Assembly: GCA_030568195.1 (NCBI GenBank) | Contig: JAJLTO010000005.1 | Coordinates: 1,295,060 to 1,359,059, forward strand | Source: Dipodascopsis uninucleata var. uninucleata | Lineage: Eukaryota; Ascomycota; Lipomycetes; Lipomycetales; Lipomycetaceae | Length of the DNA stretch: 64,000 nt | Direction of reading: 5' to 3' | In this document: piece by piece, positions 20,130-31,397 of the stretch | Layout of the letters: every line of letters begins with the position of its first letter | Position numbering within the stretch: position 1 is the first letter of the stretch | The notes under the pieces: model-generated | What the model was told of the DNA's origin: nothing | Database searches by the model: none | The model's input: only the letters and a program-made list of their open reading frames with translations | Translations under genes and position numbers: made by a program

Positions 20130-22811
20130 TAATAACCAGACAATGAGAGCAGAAGATCCACTTAGCATTGGAAATAAACAGTAATAAAACAGAAGTAATA
20201 GTATTATTAGTATTGCAAATAGTCAATCAAAATGGTTTCTTATTCAATTTTTATTCAAGCTTGTAGCAAACTGCTACCTAAGAACTGTTCGTACTTACCT
20301 AGAAGGCGGCTGACGCCAATAGCAATATAAGATATGACGTACTTGTGCAGGGTAAAATAGATCATCTAGAGTATGAGTCCATTATTTAAACAATCCTCGT
20401 TTCGAGGCAGAACAGGAATTGAGATTTCTCCGCTTTTAGGGGAAAATAAACGCATATTAGGCCTCGGCAACTGGACGCTAGTCTGCCCTAAACGTTCTGC
20501 CGTTACAAGGCAGAAGTTGCCCAAAAGAGTGAATAGCTCGAATACGGACCATAAATGCAGAAGGACGTTACTAGTGTAGCAGTTTGCCATCGTATGTTGA
20601 ACAAATATCCTGCTTCTTTCCTATTCCTCTAAAAAAAAGACCGACAATCTAATTCTACTGTCATTGACTTTCGCGCTAGTAGCTGAAGTACTACTAAAGC
20701 ATATAACGATAGCTATTATTTGGTAACTTGTCATGAAGCTTACAAATATACTTTGATGTGGAACGAGATTGGCGATACCTAGATTAAAGCTGTAGATGGG
20801 AAAGAAAGACAATTTTCGCGAATTTACTACTTGTTTGGCATAGCGGTCTGGTCTATAAATAGCAAAATATGACACAAGGGGAAAGCCGTCAATGACTGAA
20901 GGAAAAATATTGAGAATACAAGGTGTTATCCAATTTGAGTACTGATAGTATGACTACTGCTTTTTGCACTCTGAGCGCAGTGTTTCTAGAGTCAAACATA
21001 ATTGGGCCAGTAAAGATCAGTTAACTTGAAATGAATTGACCCAGATGTCACAAGACATACTTTCTCTAACATTTCAATACTCTCCTAAGCATTATCTCTC
21101 TCTAATTTTGTGTTTACAATCACGAACTAAATCCAATCCACCTCTTCCTGCACATTCATCTGCGCAAAACAATTTCGATTTCTTACTAGCCTTTCCTCGT
21201 GTCTCTGGCAAAAAGAGCAGGATAAGCAGCTTGGCAAGAGCATTTTAGAGTGGAAGAAGTATATGTCTCTCATCTAAGCTTGTGAAGTGTCCTAGAAACA
21301 AGCAATGCAATGACGCAGTTCATCCAGTTAACTGAGACAATGATAGATGAATCTTTGGCTCGGATGGGTAGACGGAAGATCTCGGCAAGCAAAATCCACG
21401 ATCCCGGTCCCAAACTGAGAAGATTGATGATGCAGCTATAAACAAAAATGACTTCAACCCAACCTCAGCGCTGTGTACATCGGTTGCTACTACGGTGCGT
21501 ACTGATGATATCGACACAATTGGAAGGAAAATGGCCATGCTCGGAGAGCTATAAACCAGTAGTGGCTTTGACCAACTGCAGGAAGGCAACAGGACCTTCC
21601 TGATTAATAATAGGAAATTTCTAAGTGAACGCGAAATGACCAATACCTGTGTCACCAATATGTTTTGCGCTTCAGGCATATCGATACATGAGCATGGTAT
21701 AATGGTGGTAGAGATCTGCTAAAGTGTAGTAATGATTTTCATAGCTCGAGCGATGAGAGCTCCGAGTTACAGAGTAGTGACACAGCCGACAACATACTAA
21801 CACTAATACTACTTAAAATCATTCCGCATACAATTATATAGCGTCGCGCTCACCTGCGACAAGATATGAATCAAGAATCACACACATAGTAGCTCCGAAG
21901 ATGGTGTACTCACGGGTGGAAAACGAGTTATCCTCCAAATTGTAAAATAGATGTAAGCCATCTATCCTAATTTACCATAGCTACTAACAATTTCTAAGAG
22001 ATATCTGGCACGCGATGACACGAAGTCAGTTTGATCCAAGTTATCCTGCTGGTACTAATAGGCGAGACCATCAGATCTATCTACTATGAGCTAGTATTAT
22101 AGTAACATTGATCTTTCAATCAGCTATTTACGTGCTCGCGATAAAAAACATAAACCAGGAGGACGTTTTGTTTGTATACACAAATTTACTACCAGTAACA
22201 CGTTGTAGTTGCTATATTAACGAGGAACTAATTTTGAGATAATCAGAAGAAAAGGTTATGCATACATGAAGTATCGATGATTTGGGTGTGTATGATGAAT
22301 ATGGAACCGTAAACTACTACAGAAAACCATGGCACCCCGCATCCTGGGCTGTGGGGTATCTATAATTATAGAGCCAAGAAGAGGTAGCGTTGCTCTTCAA
22401 AGCCGGCGCATATTGCTATATTGGTCAATACGTTAATTATTAAACGTCCCTTATTGTGGTTGGGCTTGGCAAATCCGTTTGCCATATAGCGGCTAAATAT
22501 TCACCTTTACCCCACAATATCATAACTGTTGGTATACTTCTTCACACGAAACGGTTTATTAAGGTTAGAGTTTACAGCTGGTACCTTACACCAAGGTACA
22601 TCTGTGAGAAGCTAGCCTCGACACGAACAATTAAACTTTAATTAAAATAAGCAGTTAGAGGTTAAAAAGCTTGTCACTACTATGTCGCATTTGCCGAGTT
22701 CGCTTGCATCTGGGTAGGGAAACGCTGACTGATTTTTAAAGGGCTCGGGGTCCAATATGCAAAAAGTCGATCAATACGATCAGAGGTGTTAAATTAAATA
22801 GGTAAGCTAAG
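20130..22811. other. 2.7-kb spacer
   Basis: No intact gene. It contains the inverted-repeat pair at 20266/20587 (listed separately). A 119-codon frame on the minus strand (21679-21320) has no recognisable domain. The final 150 bp form the promoter of the SDR gene. Confidence 0.4.
20266..20587. repeat. Short element bounded by 12-bp inverted repeats
   Basis: GCAAACTGCTAC at 20266-20277 and its exact reverse complement GTAGCAGTTTGC at 20576-20587 bound 322 bp. The left copy also sits in a small hairpin (GTAGCA-AAC-TGCTAC). No clear target-site duplication flanks the pair (TTGTA left, CATCG right), so a miniature transposon is only a possibility. Confidence 0.3.
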
Positions 22812-23660
22812 ATGACGAAAGGGCCTGTGGAAATGATCGGGCCTGCATCTCCAGTGTCATTGAAGGACTCATTTTCGCTTGCCGGTAGAACGATCATTGT
22901 CACAGGAGGGGCACGCGGTCTAGGATTGGCACTAGCAACTTCTCTATTGGAAGCAGGTGGACATGTTAAATGCTTGGATTTGCAGCCGGAGCCCGCTGCA
23001 GAAGATTTTAAGGCTGCACAAGTAGTTGCTGCTGCAAACAGAGTGACGATCACTTACCACATCGTGGATGTTACGGACGAAGCTGCGGTGGTACAGTTGA
23101 TCGGATCATTGGCAAAGGAAGCTTTGAAAGCTGGTATTCCTGTTCGTGGCTTAATTCATGGAGCAGCCATTAATCAAATGTACGAGGCAATTGACTACCC
23201 AGTTGACAAGTACCGAAAGATCTTTGATGTCAATGTAACTGGAACCTTCATTGTTGCCAAGGTCGTAGCCAATATTTTGAAGGAGCAGAAGACACCAGGA
23301 AGCCTGCTACTCATTTCATCCATGTCTGGTTATATTGCTAACCGTGGAATTACTACCAGTGCATATAACAGTACTAAGGCTGCCATTCACCAGATGTGCA
23401 GATCACTTTCTTATGAATGGGGTCCATATGGTATTCGAGTCAACACTTTGTCTCCTGGCTATATCAAGACTTTGCTTTTGGATCAGCTCTTGGACGAAAA
23501 GCCTGAACTAGACGGAATCTGGATGGAAGGTGCTTCTTTAAACAGAGTCAGTCTTCCAACCGATTATATAGCTGCTGCCGTATTTTTGCTGGCTGATGGT
23601 TCCAATTGGATGACTGGCGCTGATATAAGAATCGATGGAGGTCACTGTGCTGCCTCATGA
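22812..23660 (+). CDS. Short-chain dehydrogenase/reductase, L-xylulose-reductase / polyol-dehydrogenase-like
   Basis: 282 aa. Classical SDR: cofactor motif TGGARGLG (31-38), GAAIN (118-121), catalytic Ser near 169-170 (LLISSMSG) and YNSTK with Y185/K189. The C-terminal GADIRIDGGHCAAS resembles fungal L-xylulose reductases and NADP-mannitol/arabinitol dehydrogenases, which interconvert ketoses and polyols in the cytosol. The first 20 residues are an extension common in this group. A stretch right before the ATG (about 22690-22800) serves as promoter. It lies between the lactonase and the Gfo/Idh dehydrogenase, consistent with a sugar role; the exact substrate is unknown. Confidence 0.88.
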   Translation: MTKGPVEMIGPASPVSLKDSFSLAGRTIIVTGGARGLGLALATSLLEAGGHVKCLDLQPEPAAEDFKAAQVVAAANRVTITYHIVDVTDEAAVVQLIGSLAKEALKAGIPVRGLIHGAAINQMYEAIDYPVDKYRKIFDVNVTGTFIVAKVVANILKEQKTPGSLLLISSMSGYIANRGITTSAYNSTKAAIHQMCRSLSYEWGPYGIRVNTLSPGYIKTLLLDQLLDEKPELDGIWMEGASLNRVSLPTDYIAAAVFLLADGSNWMTGADIRIDGGHCAAS

Positions 23661-23917
23661 CGCAAGTATCAGGTTTTGGCTCTCTTTGACGTTTATCATT
23701 CTCATATCCTACAGAGTAATATTATTTAGGTGTAAGCAGTATATTGAAAGTCTGCACTTCTAAAAAATTGGAAAATTGAAACATTTTCAATAAGTTTATA
23801 TATCCTTTATACATTCTATGATCGTCATATAACAGCCAATATACTATTTAAAACAGTAAATTAGCCATTGTGATGCCCTCAACCAGGATAATTATGCTCT
23901 AGTACAATGACGTGTTT

Positions 23918-25089
23918 CTATTCCTCTGTGGATTCAATTTCCTGGGGATAGATCAAGCCATTCTGTGCACGAACTGTGTCCAAGATTTCCATGACAGCAA
24001 TAGACTGTTCTAGTGGATGACGATCATCCTCTAGCTTGCCATCTCGAATATCCCGAGCAACGGAATCAGCTTCCCAAAACAGACCACAGCCTGGAATGGG
24101 GAACTTATATACAACAGGCTCCTTTCCATGCATGTATACTCGAATCTCTTCTGGGTGTGAACTATTCACTGGTAGAATAATATAGCCGTCTTCACCTTCT
24201 ATACGTACCTGGCAGTCGGGTGATCCTTTTACAGTCATCGCACAAGTGGCTACGCTCATCAAATGTGGTTTCTCCCAAGTGGCCACGATAACAGCCATAT
24301 CGTCGACACCTGTGAGTGGTGATTTCAGGATCAGAGATCGAAGGTCGCTCGGTTTGCTCCTATGATTGTCGGGATGATTATAGCATACAATCTGTGCCCA
24401 CGTCACGGTATAGATACCGAGATCGAGAAGACTACCGCCTCCGAGATTCGGGTCATAGAGCCTGCTCCTTGCATCCCTTGGAAAATTATAAGAGAGATCC
24501 GAGGAGACCCTTCGTAGTGGCCCAAGTATTCTTTCCTCGAAGATCATTTTCTCGAGTGCAATCGTTAGAGGGAAGAATTTTGTCCACATTGCCTCCATGA
24601 AGAACACTTTCTTCTCTCTGGCGACTCTGACTAAATGCTTTGCTTGGTTGGCATTAATAGTAAATGGTTTCTCGCAGAGAACATTCTTGCCAGCCTGTAG
24701 AGCTAGAAGTGAAACTTGGTAGTGAAGACTATGTGGGATGCCAATGTAGACACAGTCTACATCTGGATCGGCGAACAACTCGTCATACGAGCCGTAAGCT
24801 ATTATTGACTTACCAGCATCTCCAGTGGACTTATCAATAAACGCTTGCGCTTTTTCCTTAGAACGGGATGACACGGCGTGCACTTTGTGAGCTACATCGA
24901 ACACATGACGTTCGACAGGATCACTGAGAATGTCTTTGACAAAGTTCTCCGTGATCTATAAACATAAACATTTCATCAGCATATGACCACCGCGTCAATT
25001 ATCCTACCAAAGCCGCCTGTTGAGACAGTTCTTTGGTTCCAACGTACCGCGCCTGCGCCTATTAGACCCCATCGAAGTGTAAACACCAT
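23918..25089 (-). CDS. Gfo/Idh/MocA-family sugar dehydrogenase (dihydrodiol / D-xylose 1-dehydrogenase type)
   Basis: Two exons: 25089-25048 (14 codons) and 24955-23918, over a 92-bp intron (GTACGT...TTTATAG), giving 359 aa. Splicing supplies the N-terminal Rossmann start MVFTLRWGLIGAGA-ITENFVKDIL, missing from the long exon. The sugar-binding lysine motif EKP is at about 109-111 (NVLCEKPFTIN), and LDLGIYTVTW is the expected catalytic helix. Closest recognisable group: NADP-dependent trans-dihydrodiol dehydrogenase / fungal D-xylose 1-dehydrogenase, which oxidises an aldose at C1 to the lactone. That product would suit the lactonase at 19059. It is divergent from the DenD-like gene over a 563-bp promoter. 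Confidence 0.9.
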
Positions 25090-25652
25090 TTATGAGTATT
25101 CTATTTCTCAAATTGATCGCAGATAAAGTCGGTAGCGAAGAAGTCAGATATTTGGTATTTTGAGCATGCATAATCTATGTATTTTATCTTCCAGTAGCTG
25201 CTATACTACATAGCGCAAGTCGCCTTGAAAGGTCATTCTAGTTTAGTAATCCGTCTCGTGCGTCGCGTATATAACAGAATCTGAACAACACGATTGCGAT
25301 GCTAGAACTCTAATATGACTGGGGTTAAGGTTTATATGTTACCTCGACACGGGGTATATTGCATTTTAGTAACTGAACCCATCTAAATTAAGGAATAATT
25401 TCAATGCACAATTAGCTAACCGGCGAGTTTATATTGAGTTTAAACTCGACTCGAGAACTAACAACAGTCTTGAAGTAGCGAAGGATTTAAGATAGCTGCT
25501 GAAGTGATGAAGACCTTGGACGTTGGATGCTATAAATAGGGAGGTAGAGAACAAGTTGACGATAGCAATTGCAGAAGTATAGAACAAAAACCTATCGGAA
25601 TAGACAGTTGAGAAATAATCTTCATCAGCTATATACATTATTAGATATCACA
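25090..25652. promoter_or_regulatory. Shared promoter of the Gfo/Idh and DenD-like genes
   Basis: 563 bp between divergent genes. It contains a TATAAATA box at 25531-25538, 115 bp before the DenD-like ATG, and a second TATATAA at 25268-25274. A CGTCTCG heptamer at 25252-25258 recurs three times near the aldolase promoter, suggesting a shared regulator. Confidence 0.5.
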
Positions 25653-26603
25653 ATGAAAATTCTTATAACTGGAGCAGCAGGATTCATTGGACAGTTCTTG
25701 TCCAAGGAACTTCTCAAGGACAAAGACAACCAGTTGATTCTCGTCGATATTATTGAGCCACCAACTCCCAAGGGATCCAAGCACCCTGAAAATGTGACTG
25801 CAATCAAGGCAGACTTGGTAAAGAGTGCTTCTTCAATCATTGAGCCAGACTTGGACGCCATTTACATCTTTCACGGTGTGATGTCCAAGGGATCTGAGGA
25901 AGACTTTGAGCTAGGATTTTCTGTTAATGTCGATGGAACCCGTGCTATTCTTGACGCTATTAGACTTAAGTGTCCTGGTCTCCGTGTTTTGTACGCTTCT
26001 TCACAAGCTGTGTATGGACAGCCTCTTCCAGAGATGGTTGACGAGACAGTTTTACCCACACCAGAGACTTCATATGGGTCTGAGAAAATGATGTGCGAGT
26101 ATATGATCAATGATTTTACCAGAAAGGGATTTATCAATGGCCTGGCCTTCCGTTTCCCCACGATTGTTGTTCGTCCTGGAAAGCCAAGTAATGCTGCTCC
26201 TTCTTTCCTTTCTGGCATGATTAGAGAACCACTTCAGGGCCTTCCATGTCACATCCCTGTCGAGGATCGTTCTTTCGTTTCATGGGTGTGCTCTCCAAAG
26301 ATTCTCATCCAGAACCTTGTCCACGCTTTGTCTCTTCCGCTCGATTGTTTGCCATTACATATCAGAAGCATTAATATGCCTGGTATTCCAGTATCAGTCC
26401 AGCAGATGGCTGATGCTCTTGAAGAGGTGGCTGGAAAGGAAGCTCTTAAATTGCTATCATATAAAGATGAGCCCTTTTTCTTACGCATTTTGTACTCTTG
26501 GCCCAATAACTTTGACAATTCGAGAGCATACAAGTTGGGTTTCAAGCCAGATCAGCCGTTTATTGACGCTGTTAAGGATTTCAAACAGTCCCTCAGCGAG
26601 TAA
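25653..26603 (+). CDS. NAD-dependent epimerase/dehydratase-family enzyme, D-erythronate dehydrogenase (DenD)-like
   Basis: 316 aa from ATG 25653; the open frame extends 28 codons upstream, but the Rossmann start MKILITGAAGFIG fixes this ATG. Extended SDR with GAAGFIG (7-13), YASSQAVYG (114-122) and YGSEK (Y141, K145). The segments AIYIFHGVMSKGSEEDFELG and RPGKPSNAAPSFLSGMIREPL are typical of DenD, which oxidises D-erythronate at C2 in C4 acid-sugar catabolism; bacterial DenD sits with a kinase and an aldolase/decarboxylase. Length matches the family (about 320). Here it neighbours a Gfo/Idh dehydrogenase and a class II aldolase but no DUF1537 kinase. A longer aldonate could be the substrate. 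Confidence 0.88.
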   Translation: MKILITGAAGFIGQFLSKELLKDKDNQLILVDIIEPPTPKGSKHPENVTAIKADLVKSASSIIEPDLDAIYIFHGVMSKGSEEDFELGFSVNVDGTRAILDAIRLKCPGLRVLYASSQAVYGQPLPEMVDETVLPTPETSYGSEKMMCEYMINDFTRKGFINGLAFRFPTIVVRPGKPSNAAPSFLSGMIREPLQGLPCHIPVEDRSFVSWVCSPKILIQNLVHALSLPLDCLPLHIRSINMPGIPVSVQQMADALEEVAGKEALKLLSYKDEPFFLRILYSWPNNFDNSRAYKLGFKPDQPFIDAVKDFKQSLSE

Positions 26604-27012
26604 GGTAGTACTTTATAAACTCATGCATTTTTCTTGCTTATGGCAATAAATATTACAATTTTATATAACCTTCACTACATTAGAAACTTGACATACTTTT
26701 GAATTATAATTATATTTTATCTTATATAACCTGTAGTAAATAGTATACATTGTAAGCTGTCTTAAATATATCATTACGTCATCACTCCCAAAAATGTTAT
26801 TTACTTTCGAGAAACAAAGACTAAAAACTTAATTCTGCCAATAGATGAAAAATACTTCGATGTTTTCCCAAGGTTTTCTTTGTCTAAGGTCAAAGAAACC
26901 ATTGGGACTCCATTGATTCCACAATATACAAAACATTACACTCTACGGTCAGATCTTCGCAAGAGCTGAGGTACCCTCGTAGTCAACGTATATCCAAAAA
27001 TCTGTTAAGATA
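26604..27012. other. Convergent 3' region
   Basis: 409 bp of AT-rich DNA between the 3' ends of the DenD-like gene and regulator 3. It holds several TATATA/AATAAA-like polyadenylation elements and no gene. Confidence 0.5.
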
Positions 27013-29191
27013 TCAGTCTTGTAATTCGTCGCTCAATTCATAGGAGGGCCAATGCGTTACTCTCTGTCTCTTGCGGATTAGTTCTAGGATTTCCTGTTTT
27101 TCGACTGGATTCGTAACGCAAAGGGCGGCTACAAAAAAAATTACTGTTAGCAGTTTCAAATGATAAATAACATGTCCTTAGATAGTACCTACCTCCATAC
27201 AGACATTGGGTGGAGTATAACGCACATGCGGAATCTTTCTCATCTTGTCCATGTGCAATACCGCATATTGTTGCGACAGATTCCTCAATAAGTCGCTTCG
27301 TGGCCTGTTTCTCCTTGAATGGAATGCAGTCAACAGGCATAGGTCGATACGTAGCGATAATTATTCTCGTAAAATGATAAAACTGGAGAGCAACGCCTAC
27401 ATAGCTAGCGCGAAATCGGATAGGACGAAATACTCTGTAGGACTCGTCTTCTTCATCCATCACCGTCAGTGGCTCGTAGTCCCTTCCCAGAGCCGCACGC
27501 CATTCAGATAGCATGGAAATTAGAGCGTCTGCCTTATCAAGACGCCTTTGCAAATTAAATTCCACAGTAGCAGTCTCTGCCTTTGACGAGTAGTTCACAG
27601 CTTGCGCGAAAAGAAAGATGATTCTATTTGCTAATTGGGGAGATGAGAGATCACAACATTGTTTATCTGGCTTCCAGAAAGTGAGAACACGTCGACGCTC
27701 TCGAAGAGCCACCCATACGTCCTGTCGCAACCAAGCCCACCAAACTGCCTCCCGTATACCTCCCGAGGATCCATGGATGTTTAAAGACCGCTGAATCCAA
27801 AAGACCCCTTTCAAATGTCTTTCCCATCCTGATCGTGAACCTCCCAGCATTTCGTACGTAGAAACAACTAGAGTAATTGCTATGAGTTCGTCACTCTTTG
27901 TATAGGACTCAGCATTCTTCAGAGCTGATTGGAGGTATCGAAGTGTCCTATAATAATACTGTAAAGCATCCTGTGAAAAATTAATTTGGCTTTCATTCTT
28001 TAATGATAAATGCCGAGCAGACAAGGCCAGTATAGCTATGAGAAGACCTTCATTGCGTAGAGCAAGCGTAGCCACATCAGTCGCAAACGTTGCATCTGGA
28101 TCGAATATATCGATCCAGCGACTTAAACATAATACGAAGTGGTTGAAAATTGCCCGCTCTGACTTGCTCAGTGTAATCGGTCTTCCACTATTGACGACAA
28201 TGTCGTTTGCAGTCTCTTGAGGATCAACTGACTCCAGTGGAATCGGTGACCCTTCTCTGGAAGGCTCGAGAGAATTACAGTCGGTGAAAGACGCAAGAGA
28301 GAAGCTCGCATCCGTTTCTGCTGCATCTGCAGCCAGAAGATCCAGCCATTTGATCGAGGCAAGATCAGACGAGAGATCTTCGAAGCCAGCACTTCGAGCC
28401 AAACCACGAAGCGCGGTAACTGACGGATCAGAAGAAGTAGAATTTTGCGCAAAATCTAGTAAATTCGACGGCTGTTGCTGCAGTGGAAGATCATACGAAC
28501 ACTGGGAGAGCTGATCGCTGAAAGATCGAGGTGATTTATCGCTACTACAGCGGGAAGATGCACCCACAGCTCTCAGCGCTACAAAGTCATCTTGGCTGTT
28601 CGATACTCCTGTGGAAGTTACGTTGACGTCCTGCAGAATTCGTATATTGTCAGCTGATGACAGTGGCGATGCTCCAACATGTGCTGCCGTGTTAACGGAT
28701 ATTACCTTGGACTGACAATCACCTGAAGTGGCCACAGATTTGGTGGCATTTCCTTCTGAGGCATTGCTTCCAGGCGACCTATTCTTGCCGCTTTCACTAT
28801 CAGGTAGAGGCGACTGACTGTTCGGTTGTCGTTCTTGTTGCTGCTGTTCACGTTGTAGGGTGTAAGGCTGCCCTTTTTCCGGGGAAATACAGCTAGATGT
28901 GCCGTCTGTTGGGTAGGCACAGAGCCGTGAACCTTTTGCGCACTGTGAACATATGGGCCTTGTTTCATCGCATTTTAGATGCCGCTTCCTACAAACAAGA
29001 CTACAAGGTAATACGTATTAGCCTGCTCATATTTCAGATTGAGCTGCATATAACAATAGTAGCAGTGATAATTGACCAAAGGAAGAGAATACACACCATC
29101 CGGTCTTGACTCTGAGACCGCGCGCTCGCGACTTTCTCTTTCTGTTACCAGCCGAGGGTGTTCTATCACTGGTACTGTCACTAGGCACCAT
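27013..29191 (-). CDS. Zn2Cys6 transcription factor (regulator 3)
   Basis: Three exons: 29191-29097, 29000-27193, 27128-27013 (672 aa). Intron 1 (96 bp) has a GTGTGT donor and splits the codon of the first zinc ligand. Intron 2 (64 bp, GTAGGT...GCTAACAGTAATTTTTTTTGTAG) restores a normal C-terminus (ALCVTNPVEKQEILELIRKR). The zinc cluster is complete at residues 32-59: CLVCRKRHLKC...CSQCAKGSRLC. A basic stretch precedes it (NRKRKSRARG). A Gln-rich linker follows (LQREQQQERQ), then the fungal transcription-factor domain (STYEMLGGSRSGWERHLKGV). An ATG at 29272 is in frame and would add 27 residues. It is divergent from the class II aldolase and central to the sugar-acid block, making it the likely local regulator; that is inference. 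Confidence 0.9.
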
Positions 29192-29637
29192 TGAATTTGT
29201 CCCGACATCACTTATATTGGCCTGGAAATAAGCCGAGTGGTCCAATATATTACACCAGTGATTCCTATGCATCCTGCTCGAGACGATACCTTAATATTAA
29301 ATAGAAATATGGAGTTCGTCTGCGAGATAGACGAGTCTGGAGTATAGTGGGGTAGACGGCATTCAGGTCACGTGAATGGCGTTTCTTGGGCACTCGATCT
29401 GATTGAGATACCTCGTCTCGGTTACCTGTTCATTGTTGTAGTGGTGAACTCGTCTCGGCTACGTACCTGAGATCACTGTGGAGGCTTTATTCGGTTTTTT
29501 TGCGAGCCTATGGCAAATAGATAAGTGAATATAATATAGCAGCAGTAAATATGCTTGAGACGGTTAAATAGAGCAGTATTTGCGGTTTTGCAAGGTTGTA
29601 ATAATCTTTGGCAAACAATAACTACAATATAGTGAAG
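29192..29637. promoter_or_regulatory. Divergent promoter of regulator 3 and aldolase with CGTCTCG repeats
   Basis: 446 bp. CTCGTCTCGGYTAC occurs at 29412-29425 and 29449-29462 (one mismatch in 14), with an inverted CGAGACG at 29279-29285 and an AGACGAG at 29329-29335. A CACGTG E-box lies near 29368. The clustering suggests operator sites for one regulator, possibly regulator 3 itself. Confidence 0.5.
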
Positions 29638-30580
29638 ATGACGATATCAGACGATTGGAAAGCAACAAATAAGACTATCCAGATCTTGAAAGACGCTGAA
29701 GAGCGTAAATATGGGGTAGTGGCAGCTATCGTGTAAGTGTGGCAAGCGGCGGGAATTGTAAATTGGAGCCTGCAGATGCTAACAACCGTTGGCGAGTAGA
29801 TATAATGTGGAGAATATTATTGGAATCGTGAAGGCCGCAGAGGCTCTAAAGTCACCAATTATTCTACAGCTGTTTCCGTGGGCGATAACCTATAGCGATG
29901 GCTTGCTGGTTAAGTTGGCTGCTGAAGCTGCGAAAAACGCTACAGTTCCTGTCGCAGTGCACTTGGATCACGCCCAGGATGAAGAGCTAATTAGGCTTGC
30001 AACAGAGCTTCCCTTCGACTCAATTATGATCGACATGTCACATCACCCAAAGGAAGAAAACTTGAAGAAGACAGCTGAATTGGTGAAGATATGTAATGTG
30101 AAAAAAATCGCTACGGAGGCTGAGCCAGGCCGTATTGAGGGAGCTGAGGATGGTTTGGCCGATACTGTTGATTTGGAAGGGCTATTAACGACTCCGGAGG
30201 AAATTGACGAGTTTTTGGCTACTGGAATTGACTTTATCGCACCAGCTATTGGAAATATTCATGGAGACTATGGTCCAAAGGGACCTCGGCCTTATGTGGA
30301 CGTTGGACGCTTAAAAAAGATTGTTGCGTATGTGAACAAACGCAGCCGCGTCGTTCTGCACGGCACCAATGACTTTCCAAAGGACTTGTTCCAGGAGTGT
30401 ATCGCAGCTGGAGTATCGAAGATTAATGTGAACAAGCAGTTGCTAGATCCATATCTGGATCATTTGAAGCTGAATGCTTCGAAGTTGAACTTAACAACAT
30501 TGATAGAGGATGGTACGGTAGAGGTGCAAAAGGGAGCAGAGCTACTTATGAACTGGTGTCTTTCTAGCGGAAAAGCATAG
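29638..30580 (+). CDS. Class II (zinc) ketose-bisphosphate-type aldolase
   Basis: Two exons, 29638-29732 and 29800-30580, over a 67-bp intron (GTAAGT...GCTAACAACCGTTGGCGAGTAG), giving 291 aa. The join makes GVVAAIVYNVENIIGIVKAA, the expected first strand and helix of the TIM barrel. Active-site features are HLDHA with catalytic D88 and zinc ligand H89, TEAEPGRIEG (E138/E140), IGNIHGDYG (H186), VLHGTN (H219) and SKINVNKQL, which binds phosphate in FbaA/GatY relatives. The family cleaves ketose (bis)phosphates or similar acids to two smaller pieces, one a DHAP-like fragment. Fungal relatives often occur fused to DUF1537 kinase and NAD-binding domains; this one stands alone. It pairs with the DenD-like enzyme in one block. 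Confidence 0.9.
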
Positions 30581-31397
30581 AATGAAGTATCTATAAAGCA
30601 TTGGATTGAACATAATAATTTAACTACATACTGTAATCTTAGTCCTTTATTTTAGGATCTGTGATGCATGTTTCTATTTGTTACAGATCTGGCAGTATAG
30701 GAGCAATGTTTTGGGGACCATTTTTATTAAATAGCTCGTATGATATTAGCAATAATTGATATTATTAAAGAATTTTAACCGCCCATATCGGAATCATTTT
30801 CCTGTGACATGTATTTCTAATAAACCGGTAAATTGCAAGTTCAGTGTATTAGACTGCCGTAGTAAAGATATCGTTCTGCAGCTTTGTAATTTGGAGTACT
30901 TCCGTTAACCGTGCGGCTTAGTATGCGGCTTATTGGTGATCAAAGTGGAGGTGTCAAAAAGTTTCTCAAGGTCAGTATATCGAACTCAGATTGAATGCAT
31001 TATCTGCTGAAGAGGCAATATGACAATAGGATATACCTTGGGACTCTCTCTTATTCAGTTTCAGCGACAGATAGAACCCAACACTGACCAAATATAGAGC
31101 AAAATTAGATAGATGAATTTATAAACTATAGAAGGCTGTTCACGTCGATAATCTGATATGGAACTAGTATCGAATACGGAAGTTTGTCTGACAGAATAGG
31201 AAACAAGTGATTTTTTTCCACATTCAGCCCCGCACGATTAGTGTGCAATTTCTTCCAAACACTAACAGAGCTGTGTCGATTATTGATAAGAATTTCCACA
31301 TACAATCAATGAATTAAAGCATTTCCAAGCAATATTAAGAAAATCAATTTAAAGTGACTTTATATAGAAATTGTATAGTAACTCGAATATAGAGGAG
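30581..31397. other. 817-bp spacer
   Basis: AT-rich 3' region of the aldolase and promoter of the following SDR. No gene or clear element seen. Confidence 0.45.

Noticed and set aside
28702-28968. 88-codon minus frame over the N-terminus of regulator 3
   Set aside because: It is another frame of the regulator exon that encodes the zinc cluster and Gln-rich linker.
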